DNA from: JAODBJ01 sp963782465
GTDB lineage: Bacteria > Actinomycetota > Acidimicrobiia > IMCC26256 > PALSA-610
Length of the DNA stretch: 64,000 bases
Direction of reading: 5' to 3'
Assembly (NCBI GenBank): GCA_963782465.1
Contig: CAWAJR010000007.1
Location: 186,001-250,000, forward strand
A program made the translations under genes and the position numbers. Below, in pieces: positions 27,370 through 35,958 of the stretch (within the stretch, counting starts at the first letter, position 1; each line of letters starts with the position of its first letter). Below the pieces are notes generated by a model, which worked only from the letters and a program-made list of their open reading frames with translations, ran no database searches and had not been told where the DNA came from.

Positions 27370-27978
27370 TCAGGAAGCGGGTGAAGACGCGGGCGACGCC
27401 TCCGGCGCCCACGGGGTGAGCCAGTCGGTCGCGGGCCAGCCTTCGGCCGCGGCCATCAGCGGGTACATCGTCGCCCCGTCGATCGATTCCCGCACGATGT
27501 CGGCATGACCGGCGTGACGGGCAGTCTCCTCGATCAGGTGCAACAGCACCCAGCGGACCGTCCACGCTTCGACGTCGTCGGGGAACCACGGCACGCCCTT
27601 CGGCACCGGCACCGGCCCGTCGAGGTCGACGGTGGCGATCGCCGCCTCGGTCGCGGCGGCGACCCGCGCGAGCTCGTCGAGCGCGCCGGCGAGCGTCTCG
27701 TCGGGCCGGAGGCGGAACATGTCTTCGTAGGCCGCTTGGCGTTCCTCGTGGCTGCCGGTGCGACGGTCGCGCTGCATGACGCTGTCGATCCAATGCTCCT
27801 CGGTTGCCGCCACGTGCTTGATGAGCCCGCCGATGCTCAACGCACCGGCGGTGGGGACCATGCGGGCCTGGTCGTCGGTGAGGCCGTACGCGGCGTTGCG
27901 CAGGCCGGCTCGCTGCTGGGCGATGTAGGCGAGGAGCAGGGCACGCTCGTCGGTGAGGGGCGGGGCGAGTCCGGGCAT
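27370..27978 (-). CDS. DinB-like four-helix protein
   Basis: A 202-residue DinB/DUF664-type protein. The helical bundle has possible metal ligands in IKHVAATEEHWIDSV (His about 60 and 67) and a late LLHLIEETARHAGHADI motif (His-x3-Glu ... His-x2-His), the typical triad region. The family includes thiol-dependent transferases in actinobacteria. The ATG at 27978 is chosen because GGAGG lies eight bases upstream; an upstream in-frame start lacks this. It is preceded by the MacB-like gene on the same strand, with a gap of about 100 bases. Confidence 0.8.
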   Translation of the reverse strand: MPGLAPPLTDERALLLAYIAQQRAGLRNAAYGLTDDQARMVPTAGALSIGGLIKHVAATEEHWIDSVMQRDRRTGSHEERQAAYEDMFRLRPDETLAGALDELARVAAATEAAIATVDLDGPVPVPKGVPWFPDDVEAWTVRWVLLHLIEETARHAGHADIVRESIDGATMYPLMAAAEGWPATDWLTPWAPEASPASSPAS

Positions 27979-28074
27979 GGGAACAACCTCCAGAGGCAGG
28001 CGCGTCGAGCGTGGATGGCACCATCGTCGCACCCGAAACAGGTCATCCTCTGGCAACTTTTCGCGGAATTCGGG

Positions 28075-29671
28075 CTACGGCGCGGTGGACGGCCCGACGT
28101 ATGACTCGGTGGTGTGGGCGACGTCGGCCGAGCATGTCTGGTTCGCCAACCCCTGCAGCCCGCAGGCGTACTGGGCGGGGGCATACCAGCGACCGTTGCG
28201 GCGCACCGTGGAGCCGGGCAGCGGGTAGGGCGTCGCCGGACCGCCGCCGTCGGTGGTGAGCGCGTAGAGCACGTGGATCTCGTCGCCCGACCGCTGCCAC
28301 CCGACGATCACGAAATGCACCTTGCCGGCCCAGCGCTGGTCGGCCTGCAGGCCGGCTTCGATCTCGGCCCAGAGTTTCGTGCCGTCGGGTACCGCGGCGA
28401 CGCGTTCGTCGACCGTTGCCCCGGGGTCGGCCAGCGCCCGGAACGACCGGGCGACATCGGCGTCGAGTGTCGACGCGCGTCTTCCAACCCGCCGGTGGCG
28501 TCGGCGCGTTCTCCTGGCCCGCGCACGGCGTGGCGGTCAGGTTCGCGAGCGCGCACGCGGTCGACGACGCGATCTTCCACACGCCGTCGACGCGCACCGC
28601 GGCGCCCGCTTGCGGCGCCGGGATGTAGGGCGACGGCACGCCGTCGTAGTAGATGCGATAGGTGAGCGTCGCCGCGTCGGGCGACACGAACGCGACGTTC
28701 TCGACCCGCAGTTCCGCTTGCGCGGTCTCCGACGCGTGCTGCGCGTATGTCGCGTCGGCCTTGGCCGGGTCCTGGGTCGACTCGCTCGCCGCGTGCCGCT
28801 CGTTGGGATCGGGCGACAGCAGCGACCAGTACGCGTGCTGGATGCCGAGTTGCGCGAGGCGCTGGTCGCCGTAGCCGAGCGACGTCGGGCTGATCGCCGC
28901 GTACCCACCGCCCAGGGCCGCGGCGATCCGCGCGCGTACCTGCTCCGGGTCGGCGCCGGCCGCGACCTTCACGTCGACCCGATCGATGGTGCTCACGCCG
29001 AGCGATTGGGTCGCGGCGACCGCGAGCAACGGGATGCCGGCGGTCGAGCCTTGCGGCAGGTCGAACTCGCCGACGATCGTGAACGGCCGCGTCGTCTGCT
29101 GAAGGCGCACGGTCACCGTCTGGCCGACGGTTGCCGTCTCCCTCTGCAGGAAGTCGGCGTTGGCGACGATCTCGTTGTTGGCCTGCGGCAGCCGGCCGCG
29201 GAGCAGATGAAGTTCGTCGGGCTCGTGGTAGGAGAACACGATCGGCGTTCGCGGCGGCGCGCTCGGCGGACGATCGGTGATCGTCGCGAACTCCTGGAGC
29301 ACACCGCTCGCGACCTGCACGCCCGGCACCCGGCTCACCGTGTAGAGCACCGAGACCGGGATCTGCGCGCGGGCGCCGTCGGCGTCGAAGCGCGACGACA
29401 CGACAACCGCGTCGATGTCACCGAGCAACAGGTCGGGTGCACCGACCCGGATCGGTTGCGGTGTGGTCGCGCCACTCCCGGAGTGGTGCAGGGTCGCGAC
29501 ACCGGCAACGAGCGCGACCGCGAGCAGGAGTGCGAACGCGGTACCACTCGCGCGGCGGGCGCGCCGTCGGTGGACGCGCCGGCGCAGCTGCTCGACCGGT
29601 TCGGTCTCGGCCGGTGTGTTCGCCGCGAGGCGTTGGAGCGCACTCGATACCCGTTGTTCGAGGTCAGTCAT
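28075..29671 (-). pseudogene. Membrane protein with MacB-core-like domain, partner of ECF sigma factor, frameshifted
   Basis: A short cytoplasmic N-terminus (about 1-40, Arg-rich) and one helix (FALLLAVALVAGVATL) are followed by an extracytoplasmic domain resembling the MacB/FtsX periplasmic core: ...VVSSRF..., PHEL-like LLRGRLPQANNEIVANADFL, VGQTVTVRL, and RVDVKVAAGADPEQV. No permease helices follow. The start overlaps the sigma gene by 8 bases, the usual place of an anti-sigma factor. The frame breaks near 28475 after GWKTRV: one extra base is present. Skipping it continues TLDADVARSFRALADPG to a stop at 28075 (about 531 residues). Without it, the frame runs out of register to 28043. Confidence 0.65.
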
Positions 29672-30224
29672 CCTCGTCCTCCGATGGTTCGCTCAGCGCG
29701 ACCGCGAGCGAGCGGCGCGCCGCGACCAGGGTTGCCGACGCGGTGCCGACCGCGATGCCCATCGCGGTCGCGACTTCCGCCTCGGTGCAACCCGCGCCGT
29801 AGCGCAACGCGATCGCGAGTCGTTGGCGCGGTGGAAGCGCTCGGACCGCGTCCCAAACCTCGATCGCTTCGTGGTCCGCGTCGTGCCAGACGGACGGGTC
29901 GGGCTGTCGCAGCAGCCGCCGTTCCATGGTGGCGCGCCGACCTCGGCGGCGAGCCACGTTGCACGCGACGCGGTACGTCCAGCCCGTCGGTGAGTCCATC
30001 TCGCCGACCCGCGCCCAGTTCGCGAGCGCGCGGGCGAACGCTTCGCCCACGACGTCCTGCGCGACGTGGTGGTCGCCGGTGAACGCGGTCATCGCGGCGA
30101 GCAGGCGCGGTTGTTCGACGCCGTACCAGGCTGCGAACGCGTCGTCGTCTTCGATGACGCGGCGCGCGACCGCGGGTATCGCGTGCGACGCGTGCTGCAG
30201 CTCTGCCAGCTCACCCACCCCCAT
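29664..30224 (-). CDS. ECF-type RNA polymerase sigma factor
   Basis: A 186-residue sigma-70 of the extracytoplasmic function group. Region 2 is HHVAQDVVGEAFARALANWARV ... PTGWTYRVACNVARRR (about 50-100). Region 4 is ALPPRQRLAIALRYGAGCTEAEVATAMGIAVGTASATLVAARRSL (about 128-172). It directs transcription in response to a surface signal, normally held by the membrane protein encoded next. The 8-base overlap with that gene supports the pairing. The start at 30224 is a plausible ATG but shorter starts cannot be excluded. Confidence 0.9.
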   Translation of the reverse strand: MGVGELAELQHASHAIPAVARRVIEDDDAFAAWYGVEQPRLLAAMTAFTGDHHVAQDVVGEAFARALANWARVGEMDSPTGWTYRVACNVARRRGRRATMERRLLRQPDPSVWHDADHEAIEVWDAVRALPPRQRLAIALRYGAGCTEAEVATAMGIAVGTASATLVAARRSLAVALSEPSEDEDD

Positions 30225-30429
30225 GAGAGTCTCGCGGAGGCGATTTCCCTTAGCCAGGGCGCGCTTCGGTGCGGAGCGCCGCTGCAGGTCGCCGGTCGAT
30301 GTGCGGTGAGGGGGTCAACCCGAGCGACGTACGCTGGCAGGGCACCACGCTGTGGGCGGGTGCGAAGGAGCGCCGGGTGGAACCGACCGACCAGATCGAC
30401 GCGATCGACCAGAGGGCCTGACGGAACCG

Positions 30430-30702
30430 GTGGGCGTGGCGATCTCCGACGACGAGTTGGCCCGCGAAGCGCTCGCGGCCGATCCCGATCTCGCCGTCGA
30501 CGAGAACGGGCCGTCGCTGTGGGACCTGTCCGGCGGCGCGACCGACCCGTTGCTGCCCGCCTGGTACATGCCGGCGCCCACGGTCGGTCGGAAGCAGGTG
30601 CGCGGGTGGCGCAAGCGGGTCGTGCTGAGCGTCGTGGTGACGTTCTGCCTTCTCGACGTTTCGGGCTTCTGTGCAACCTACGGGCAGGTCATCCTGGGTT
30701 GA
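30430..30702 (+). CDS. Small tail-anchored membrane protein
   Basis: A reading frame of about 90 residues with an acidic N-terminal part (ISDDELAREALAADPDLAVDE) and a C-terminal hydrophobic helix (VVLSVVVTFCLLDVSGFC) after a basic patch GWRKR. The topology suggests a tail-anchored or single-pass protein. It is divergent from the ECF sigma gene and converges on the DUF998 gene with a 14-base overlap. No family is recognised. GTG at 30430 or 30436 could start it. Confidence 0.5.
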   Translation: MGVAISDDELAREALAADPDLAVDENGPSLWDLSGGATDPLLPAWYMPAPTVGRKQVRGWRKRVVLSVVVTFCLLDVSGFCATYGQVILG

Positions 30703-31300
30703 GCTTCCCGGCGGGCGGCGCCGACGGTCCGCGGAGCATGGCGATCGCGCTCGCGACGATCCACGCGTCGCCGGCGCTCAGGCCCGCCCGTTGGAACAGG
30801 CCGTGCGCGTTCCCGGTGAGTGTCAACGCCAAGCTCGCAGCGGCGAACGCGCCCGCGCCGGCGCTCACACGCGCGGCGGCGCGCTGGTTGTCGCGACGAA
30901 GCGTGATCGCGGCCAGCAGGGGCGTGGCCGCGAGCGTGACGTAACCGAGGCCGGCGAAGCACGCATGCAGGTGATCGCCGGTGGCTGAACGGTCGAGCGG
31001 AGCCGCGGCCACTCCGAGGGTCGCGAGACCGGTCGCGGCGGCGGTCAGCCACGCGCGACCGGGGAGCGCGCACCGCAGTGCCCACGCGTAACACGGCACG
31101 CCGACGCCGAACGCGACGAAGCCGGCCGTCATCGCGGCACGTGTCGGCGCGTGAACGGCCGCGAGGCGACTGATCGCATCGTCGACAGGGGAGTAGTGGC
31201 CGGCGGCCGCGCCCGTCGCGATCCACGCGCCGGCGAACGCGACCGGACCGATGATCCCGCCGAGCGCCGCGGCACGTCTCTTCCGATCCAACGCTCGCAC
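30689..31300 (-). CDS. DUF998-type membrane protein
   Basis: A 203-residue protein with six hydrophobic helices. It begins with a helix carrying GGIIGPVAFAGAWI, then HYSPVDDAISRLAA, the recognisable DUF998 motif (YSP..D.IS.LA), and ends with a helix near GDAWIVASAIAML. DUF998 members are uncharacterised membrane proteins. The start is GTG at 31300. Its lipoprotein neighbour is on the same strand 23 bases upstream. Confidence 0.8.
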   Translation of the reverse strand: MRALDRKRRAAALGGIIGPVAFAGAWIATGAAAGHYSPVDDAISRLAAVHAPTRAAMTAGFVAFGVGVPCYAWALRCALPGRAWLTAAATGLATLGVAAAPLDRSATGDHLHACFAGLGYVTLAATPLLAAITLRRDNQRAAARVSAGAGAFAAASLALTLTGNAHGLFQRAGLSAGDAWIVASAIAMLRGPSAPPAGKLNPG

Positions 31301-31323
31301 GGCGCCGAACCGTAACCGGGTGA

Positions 31324-31806
31324 TCAGCTGGCGCAGACCGTGAGCCCGTACGCCTTCGACAGGTCGTTCGCACTGCTGCTGATCGCGTCGAGTTGGGAGC
31401 CGATGCGCGCGGCGGCCGCCTGGTCTCCCGATCGGAGCGCAGCCGCGTACTGTGCCGTCCCCGCGACCAGCGTGCCGACCTTCGCGTAGATCTCATTGAC
31501 GGCAGCCGATTGGCCCGCAGGCACGGAGAGCTTGCGCAACGCGCGGAGCGCCGCGGAGGTGACCGCGCCGGTCTCGTCGATCGCGGCCGCCTGCTTCGCC
31601 AGGTCGTTCCCCGGGTCGGGGATCGACGCGATCCGCTTGTTCATCGCCGCGCAGATCGCGTTCGCCTGTACGAGGTACTCCGCCTTCGTGAGCGTCGTCT
31701 TCTTCGTAGTCGTGGTCGACGACGACGAAGATGCGGAACTGCCCCCGCACGCGGCGAGCGTGACGGCCGCGAGGAGTACCAGGCCGAGGCAACGTTTCGA
31801 GTGCAC
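31324..31806 (-). CDS. Secreted lipoprotein with helical domain
   Basis: This 160-residue predicted lipoprotein starts at GTG 31806: VHSKRCLGLVLLAAVTLAAC, with lipobox LAAC. A Ser/Thr-rich linker (SSASSSSSTTTTKK) follows, then a helical domain with ANAICAAMNKRIASIPDP and a final Cys pair candidate (TVCAS), which may form a disulfide with Cys of NAICAA. This layout is common in actinobacterial lipoproteins of unknown function. An upstream in-frame start adds a basic extension that would spoil the signal peptide. Confidence 0.75.
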   Translation of the reverse strand: MHSKRCLGLVLLAAVTLAACGGSSASSSSSTTTTKKTTLTKAEYLVQANAICAAMNKRIASIPDPGNDLAKQAAAIDETGAVTSAALRALRKLSVPAGQSAAVNEIYAKVGTLVAGTAQYAAALRSGDQAAAARIGSQLDAISSSANDLSKAYGLTVCAS

Positions 31807-31906
31807 ACGAACCGATCGGCCGGCGATATGCCGAGCTGAGCGGCGAGGGAAGAACGCCGTTCGCACGCCCGCGGACCGCCGTGGGTTACCGTCACACGCC
31901 GAGTTC

Positions 31907-31979
31907 GGGCCCGTAGCTCAGTGGTGAGAGCAGGGGACTCATAATCCCTCGGTCGCTGGTTCGATCCCAGCCGGGCCCA
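31907..31979 (+). tRNA. tRNA-Met (CAT), elongator type
   Basis: A 73-base cloverleaf. The acceptor GGGCCCG (31907-31913) pairs with CGGGCCC (31972-31978), discriminator A. The anticodon stem GGGGA/TCCCT frames loop CTCATAA with CAT at 31940-31942. The T-arm CTGGTTCGATCCCAG is normal. The three G-C pairs of an initiator anticodon stem are absent. tRNA-Ile2 (lysidine-modified CAT) cannot be fully excluded. It borders the decayed island that runs to about 36 kb. Confidence 0.92.
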
Positions 31980-32138
31980 CGCAATCCACCCATCCGGGGT
32001 ATCGCCGTTTCCGCGGGAACGGGCGGCGTTCGCGAGGGCGCGCTGGTCACCGTGTAGTCACAGCGCACGCGACCTGCACGCGAGCGCGCGTCGCCGGGGG
32101 GAAGCATCATTTCGGTGTGCTCTGGAATGGGGGAGACA

Positions 32139-33119
32139 ATGGCAAACAGGCAGGGACGGGACATCCTCGGCCGCGAGGAGGAAGTCGATCAGGTGCCGGG
32201 AGACGCCACGACGACCGCGTGGAAGCGAGCGGCGCGCGCACACCAGAACCGTTGGCGTCAACTGCACGGCTGGCCACCGGGCTTGCGCCCGAGCCGTCAG
32301 GAGGATGACGGGCGCGAGAGGATCGGGAGCCGCATCGATCTCGACTTTGCGAAACGTACGAAGGCGAACTTCCTCCATCCCGACGTGGCCACGGCCGTCG
32401 AGCGGCGCGTTGCCAGCCCGCAGAAGCACCAGACGCTTGACGAGACGCGCCTTTACTCAGACCTCCTGTCGTCAATGCCGTTGTGCTTCAACCTGTTCGG
32501 TCCGCTCGCGACGGACGCAGAACTTGCTGCCGACGTCGTCCGGCGCTGGTTTCCCGACCGATGCCCGAGCGACGCGCGCGTGCAGGTGGAGTTCGAGTGG
32601 TCGCCGGGCCGGGCGGACGCCGAATGGCTTGGCGACCGAACTGCGTTCGACGCGGTCATCTCCATTGAGGCGAAAGACCGATGCTCGTTGATCGGTGTAG
32701 AGACCAAGTACCACGAGCATCCGACCTTTTCCAAGCGAGCTGCAGACGCACCCGACATACCGGTCCGGTATCGCGAGGTCACGGAGCGAGCGGGACTGTT
32801 CGACGACGAGAATTGGATATCCGATGTGTGGGGCCGACCTGTCGAGCAACTGTGGCGCGACCACCTGCTCGCGCTCGCGTGCGAACAACACTCGGAGGTG
32901 TACGCCGACGGCCACTACGTGCTCGTCGCGCCTGCTGGCAACCCGTGCTGGTCCGAGCTTGCGACGCACTACAAAGCGATCGCGCCGGGCGCGCACGGTT
33001 CGTTCGAGATGCGCACGATCGACGATCTCATCAGCGTGGCTGCTGATCTTCTCCCGCACACGGCGCAGTTCCAGGCGCGCTACCTCGACGTCGCGGTGCC
33101 TTCGCTAGAGCACGATTAG
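32139..33119 (+). CDS. PD-(D/E)XK-type putative restriction endonuclease (PGN_0703-like)
   Basis: A 326-residue protein. The recognisable core is YSDLLSSMPLCFNLFGPL (about 108-125), then RVQVEFEWSPGRAD, FDAVISIEA (acidic residue) and LIGVETKYHEHPTF. The D ... E-x-K arrangement (FDAVI ... VETK) fits the PD-(D/E)XK nuclease fold, and the LLSSMPLCFNLFG stretch is typical of PGN_0703-type putative restriction enzymes. No methyltransferase is nearby, so it would be a solitary nuclease. The ATG at 32139 has a GGGGGAG site 5 bases before it. It lies right after tRNA-Met, and a broken gene follows 4 bases downstream. Confidence 0.7.
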   Translation: MANRQGRDILGREEEVDQVPGDATTTAWKRAARAHQNRWRQLHGWPPGLRPSRQEDDGRERIGSRIDLDFAKRTKANFLHPDVATAVERRVASPQKHQTLDETRLYSDLLSSMPLCFNLFGPLATDAELAADVVRRWFPDRCPSDARVQVEFEWSPGRADAEWLGDRTAFDAVISIEAKDRCSLIGVETKYHEHPTFSKRAADAPDIPVRYREVTERAGLFDDENWISDVWGRPVEQLWRDHLLALACEQHSEVYADGHYVLVAPAGNPCWSELATHYKAIAPGAHGSFEMRTIDDLISVAADLLPHTAQFQARYLDVAVPSLEHD

Positions 33120-33123
33120 CCGA

Positions 33124-33818
33124 GTGGAACCTACGTTTGCGCTGACGCGACGCTCCCTCGACGCGGTGCGGGGGTTCGGCGAGGACGACGACTGGCTCTT
33201 CGGAGAGCAATTCGAGTGGGGTCGCGCCGTCCACGCTGCATTCAAGGCGATGGCCGCGCCGGCGTCGGGGCAAGCGTTCCCCCGCCGCCTCAACGTGGCG
33301 ATGACGTGTTCGAAGCATGTGCGTACTGGGCTCCGCTCCTGCACCTGTTGCTGTACCGGGTTGGTTGGTCACGTCCCGACCTCGGCGTGCGGCAGTGGTT
33401 CGACGACGGCAAGCCGACCGACGACGAGACGCTCGCTCTCCTGTCCGCGCTGTGGGACGCTGACGGTCAGCTGGACTGGTTCGCACAGTGGCTGTGGGTG
33501 AACTGGACGTCCTTCCCCGTGCCGCTGCGTAACGTGCCGGGCGCGGAGGCGTGCCCACGGCTGCAGATCCACTACACCGTGCTCGAACGACTTCGAGGTC
33601 GCCGCACTCCTCGAGTTCGTGCGCGGTACCGTGTCCGACGCCGAGCCGCCCGGCGACCTCGCGGATCGTGCTTCGATCAGCGTCGCGTCGGTGGCGCCCG
33701 TGAGCCGCTCTCCTTGGACGGTGTCGACGTCGTGGCCGTGATCGCGGAAGACTTCGACAGCCGCGGTCGTGACGTTCTCGTCGAGCTTGACCTCCACGCG
33801 CCCGCAGGCAGGCTGTGA
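33124..33818 (+). pseudogene. Broken partner gene of the nuclease
   Basis: The frame begins at GTG 33124, 4 bases after the nuclease stop: VEPTFALTRRSLDAVRGFGE ... GQAFPRRLN. Near 33295 the sense moves to another frame (one base missing): DDVFEACAYWAPLLHLLLYRVGW, DLGVRQWFDDGKPTDDETLALL, ... WVNWTSFPVPLRNVPG. After about 33600 the frame overlaps the minus-strand toxin-antitoxin remnant and stops looking like protein, so the 3' end is lost. I recognise no family. Tight spacing suggests it once worked with the nuclease. Confidence 0.55.
33669..33797 (-). pseudogene. DUF5615-like toxin remnant
   Basis: From GTG 33797 the frame reads VEVKLDENVTTAAVEVFRDH then GHDVDTVQGERLTGATDATL, the N-terminal half of a PIN-like DUF5615 protein (LDEN, GHDV, D-x-TL). 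After ATLIEA the family sequence (an RVLVTLD-type strand) is missing, so about half the domain is lost. It overlaps the DUF433 gene start-to-end as usual for these pairs. As it stands it cannot form the complete fold. Confidence 0.65.
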
Positions 33819-34036
33819 ACCTCTTGCTTCGCGAGCCAGGCGCCGTACGCGGCGGCTGCGCGAACTCCATCCTCCGTGATGGTGGGATAGTGCTCGACGA
33901 TATCGGCCGGCGAGAGCCCGGCAGCGAGCGCGTCGAGCACAACGGTCACGAGCACGCGCGTGCCCTTGACGCACGGCTGACCGTGGCACACCTCAGGATC
34001 GATCGAGATCAGCTCGACGAGCTCCTCGGAGGTCAT
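33677..34036 (-). CDS. DUF433 antitoxin with lost stop codon
   Basis: The first 80 residues form a DUF433 antitoxin: LISIDPEVCHGQPCVKGTRV, then VVLDALAAGLSPADIVEHYP and ITEDGVRAAAAYGAWLAKQE. This winged-helix family pairs with DUF5615 toxins. The normal end would be a TGA overlapping the toxin's GTG. Here the overlap reads GCGTGGAGG, so the stop codon is TGG and translation runs on out of register to 33677, adding about 40 unrelated residues. The antitoxin domain itself looks intact. Confidence 0.7.
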   Translation of the reverse strand: MTSEELVELISIDPEVCHGQPCVKGTRVLVTVVLDALAAGLSPADIVEHYPTITEDGVRAAAAYGAWLAKQEVHSLPAGAWRSSSTRTSRPRLSKSSAITATTSTPSKESGSRAPPTRR

Positions 34037-34141
34037 CCCACAAGTTTGCCGCATCGCCGAGCAAGGGGTCGTCGCCGGTGAAGCTCAAGCACGCCGAGCC
34101 CGCAGAGGAGTCCTTGTCGGGTCCTTAGCGGTGAAGTCAGT

Positions 34142-34993
34142 TCACTGGTGAGACTCCGGAAAGAGACCGCGAACTGCCTCCATGTTGACGCCGCAGTCTG
34201 ATGTCCACCACTCCGCTGGGTAGCCCCGTTCGGCGTAACGGCGCACCGGGAGATCGCGGTCGTCGAACCGAACGAAGTCGTTCAGAAACCCCGGGTGCGT
34301 CTCGTGTTCCAACACGCTGGCAATCGAGAGGGACTCGATGATGATGAACCGCTCGGGTTTGTTCGATTTCAACATTCGCAGCGCCGGTTCTGCCTTCGTT
34401 GCCGACGTTCCCGGCGCGAGGCCGCGCAGCGCACGGAGCGTCGCATCCAAGAGCTCGTGGTCGGCGGCCGCCGGCTCTGCGCCGCCCTCCGCGGCGAAGC
34501 GGTCGAGGCTGAACCATACGAACGCCAGATCGAGGTGTCGGACGCCTCCCCACTTGTGGCGCTCGAAGTTCAGGACATCGCGCTCGATGACCGTGTGCTC
34601 TCGAAGACCACAGGTGCTGCAGAAGACGCCGCTGTACTTCCCTGGTACGAACTCGTGCGCAGGAAGCTTGCGTGCGACGACGAGGCTGGGGAGGAAGGGT
34701 CGCAGGAAGAGCCGTCGCTGGGACAGGCTCGCGACGAAGGATTGACTCGCATCCTCGAGCGAGAGTACAGAAGCGAGCAACGTGGTTTCTTCGACGAGGT
34801 TGTCATGAGTCACCTGTCGGCTCGGAAAGAGATAACCGGCAGCCGTTGCATGGGCGATGTCGACGGGCGACGCATCGAACGGCTCAGCGCCCCGACGACG
34901 CCATCGCCCGTTCCTCCAATGCATGTTGATGAGAGTCGAAAGCGCGCGGGCGTCCTCGTTCAGCACCGGTCCCTCCGCAGTTTGGTCTAGCAC
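34142..34993 (-). CDS. Orphan protein of unknown function
   Basis: A 283-residue soluble protein with even composition and no membrane segment. Visible features are a CSTCG pair in the middle (VFCSTCGLREHTV, about 123-135), LDLAFVWFSLDRF, a long helical section, and an acidic-aromatic C-terminus (EWWTSDCGVNMEAVRGLF). It resembles no family I can name. The start is GTG at 34993. It sits in the decayed island between the toxin-antitoxin remnant and the integrase remnant and looks intact. Confidence 0.6.
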   Translation of the reverse strand: MLDQTAEGPVLNEDARALSTLINMHWRNGRWRRRGAEPFDASPVDIAHATAAGYLFPSRQVTHDNLVEETTLLASVLSLEDASQSFVASLSQRRLFLRPFLPSLVVARKLPAHEFVPGKYSGVFCSTCGLREHTVIERDVLNFERHKWGGVRHLDLAFVWFSLDRFAAEGGAEPAAADHELLDATLRALRGLAPGTSATKAEPALRMLKSNKPERFIIIESLSIASVLEHETHPGFLNDFVRFDDRDLPVRRYAERGYPAEWWTSDCGVNMEAVRGLFPESHQ

Positions 34994-35040
34994 CCCCTGC
35001 TGCTGGCAGCGCCACGAGGTGGAGTTCGGGAGCGCGACGT

Positions 35041-35730
35041 CTACTGCTCAACGAGTGCAGCAACGGCTGCCGCTGCGTCGGCTTGTTGGCCGGGCAGGAC
35101 GTGGCCGTAGACGTCGAGGGTGAAGGCGACCGACGCGTGGCCGAGGCGCTCGGACGTAACTCGAATGTTCGTGCCGGCGGCGAGAAGATGCGTTGCGTGC
35201 GTGTGCCTGAGGTCGTGCAGGCCGATGCGCGGAAGGGCTGAACGCTGGACGAGCCTCGCGAACGCGCGGCTGATGGCGTCGGGATGCCAGGCTCGACCGT
35301 CGGGCATCGTGAAGACGAGACCGGTGTCATGCCAGTCGGCGCCGGCACGCAGTCGAGCCCGGTGTTGAGACGCGCGATGAGACCTCAACGCGCTGATCGT
35401 GCCGACGAGTGCGGAGGAGAGCGGCCCGCTTCTCGTCGCGTGCGTCTTCGTCGGGCCGAGCGCCCCGCCCGCTTCGAGCGAAGCGTCGATCCGGAGCCGT
35501 TTGCGAAGCGGGTCGACCGACCCCCGGCGCATCGCCGCCGCCTGCGAACCACCGGAGCCCGACGGCGCCGTGTACGCGGACGAGCACGTCGTATGGGTTC
35601 GTCGTTGCGGCGATAAGCGCATCGACTTCCGCGGGCTTGAACTACGTGGCCTCGTCACGCGCGCTGTGCGCATTTGTCGCTTCCGGTGCCACGTAGGTCT
35701 CACCGACGCTCGCGTCGTACATGCTCAGCG
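35041..35730 (-). pseudogene. Tyrosine integrase remnant
   Basis: The C-terminal catalytic domain of a phage-type integrase: LRKRLRIDASL, GPTKTHATRSGPL, HDLRHTHATHLLAAGTNIRV, SERLGHASVAFTLDVYGHVL with the His-x2-Arg, His and Tyr nucleophile. Upstream, the sense frame is VAPEATNAHSARDEAT, then an in-frame TAG at about 35647, then FKPAEVDALIAATT ... GAVGLRW. A one-base insertion near 35558 moves it to the frame of the catalytic domain. The N-terminal core-binding domain is missing. With a stop and a frameshift it is dead. Confidence 0.8.
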
Positions 35731-35766
35731 CCGAGCGCGCGGAACGCGACGCCGTCGCCGACAAGG

Positions 35767-35958
35767 CGCGATCGCGAGGTGTTCGCGCTCGTCGCGGCAG
35801 GTGAGACCGATCGTGACATCGCCGAGCAGCTCGTGACTGCCAAGGCAGTGGTGCATTCGTAGCTCGATCGCATCCGCGACGAGATGGGCGCCCGGCGGCG
35901 GGCCGCGCTGACGAATCCCGCGCACCGCCTCGGGGTCGCGTCGCCGCGTGACCCATGA
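35767..35958 (+). pseudogene. LuxR-type helix-turn-helix remnant
   Basis: The frame reads RDREVFALVAAGETDRDIAE QLVTAKAVVHS, then an in-frame TAG, then LDRIRDEMGARRRAALTNPA HRLGV. Together this is a nearly complete LuxR C-terminal helix-turn-helix (REVFALVAAG ... IAEQL ... VHSHLDRIRDKxGARRRA). No sensor domain precedes it. It is a fragment with a nonsense mutation, abutting the integrase remnant. Confidence 0.75.

Noticed and set aside
33600..33818. Plus-strand protein continuing to 33818
   Set aside because: After about 33600 the frame is antisense to the DUF433/DUF5615 remnants and turns Arg-rich, so it is not treated as real coding sequence.
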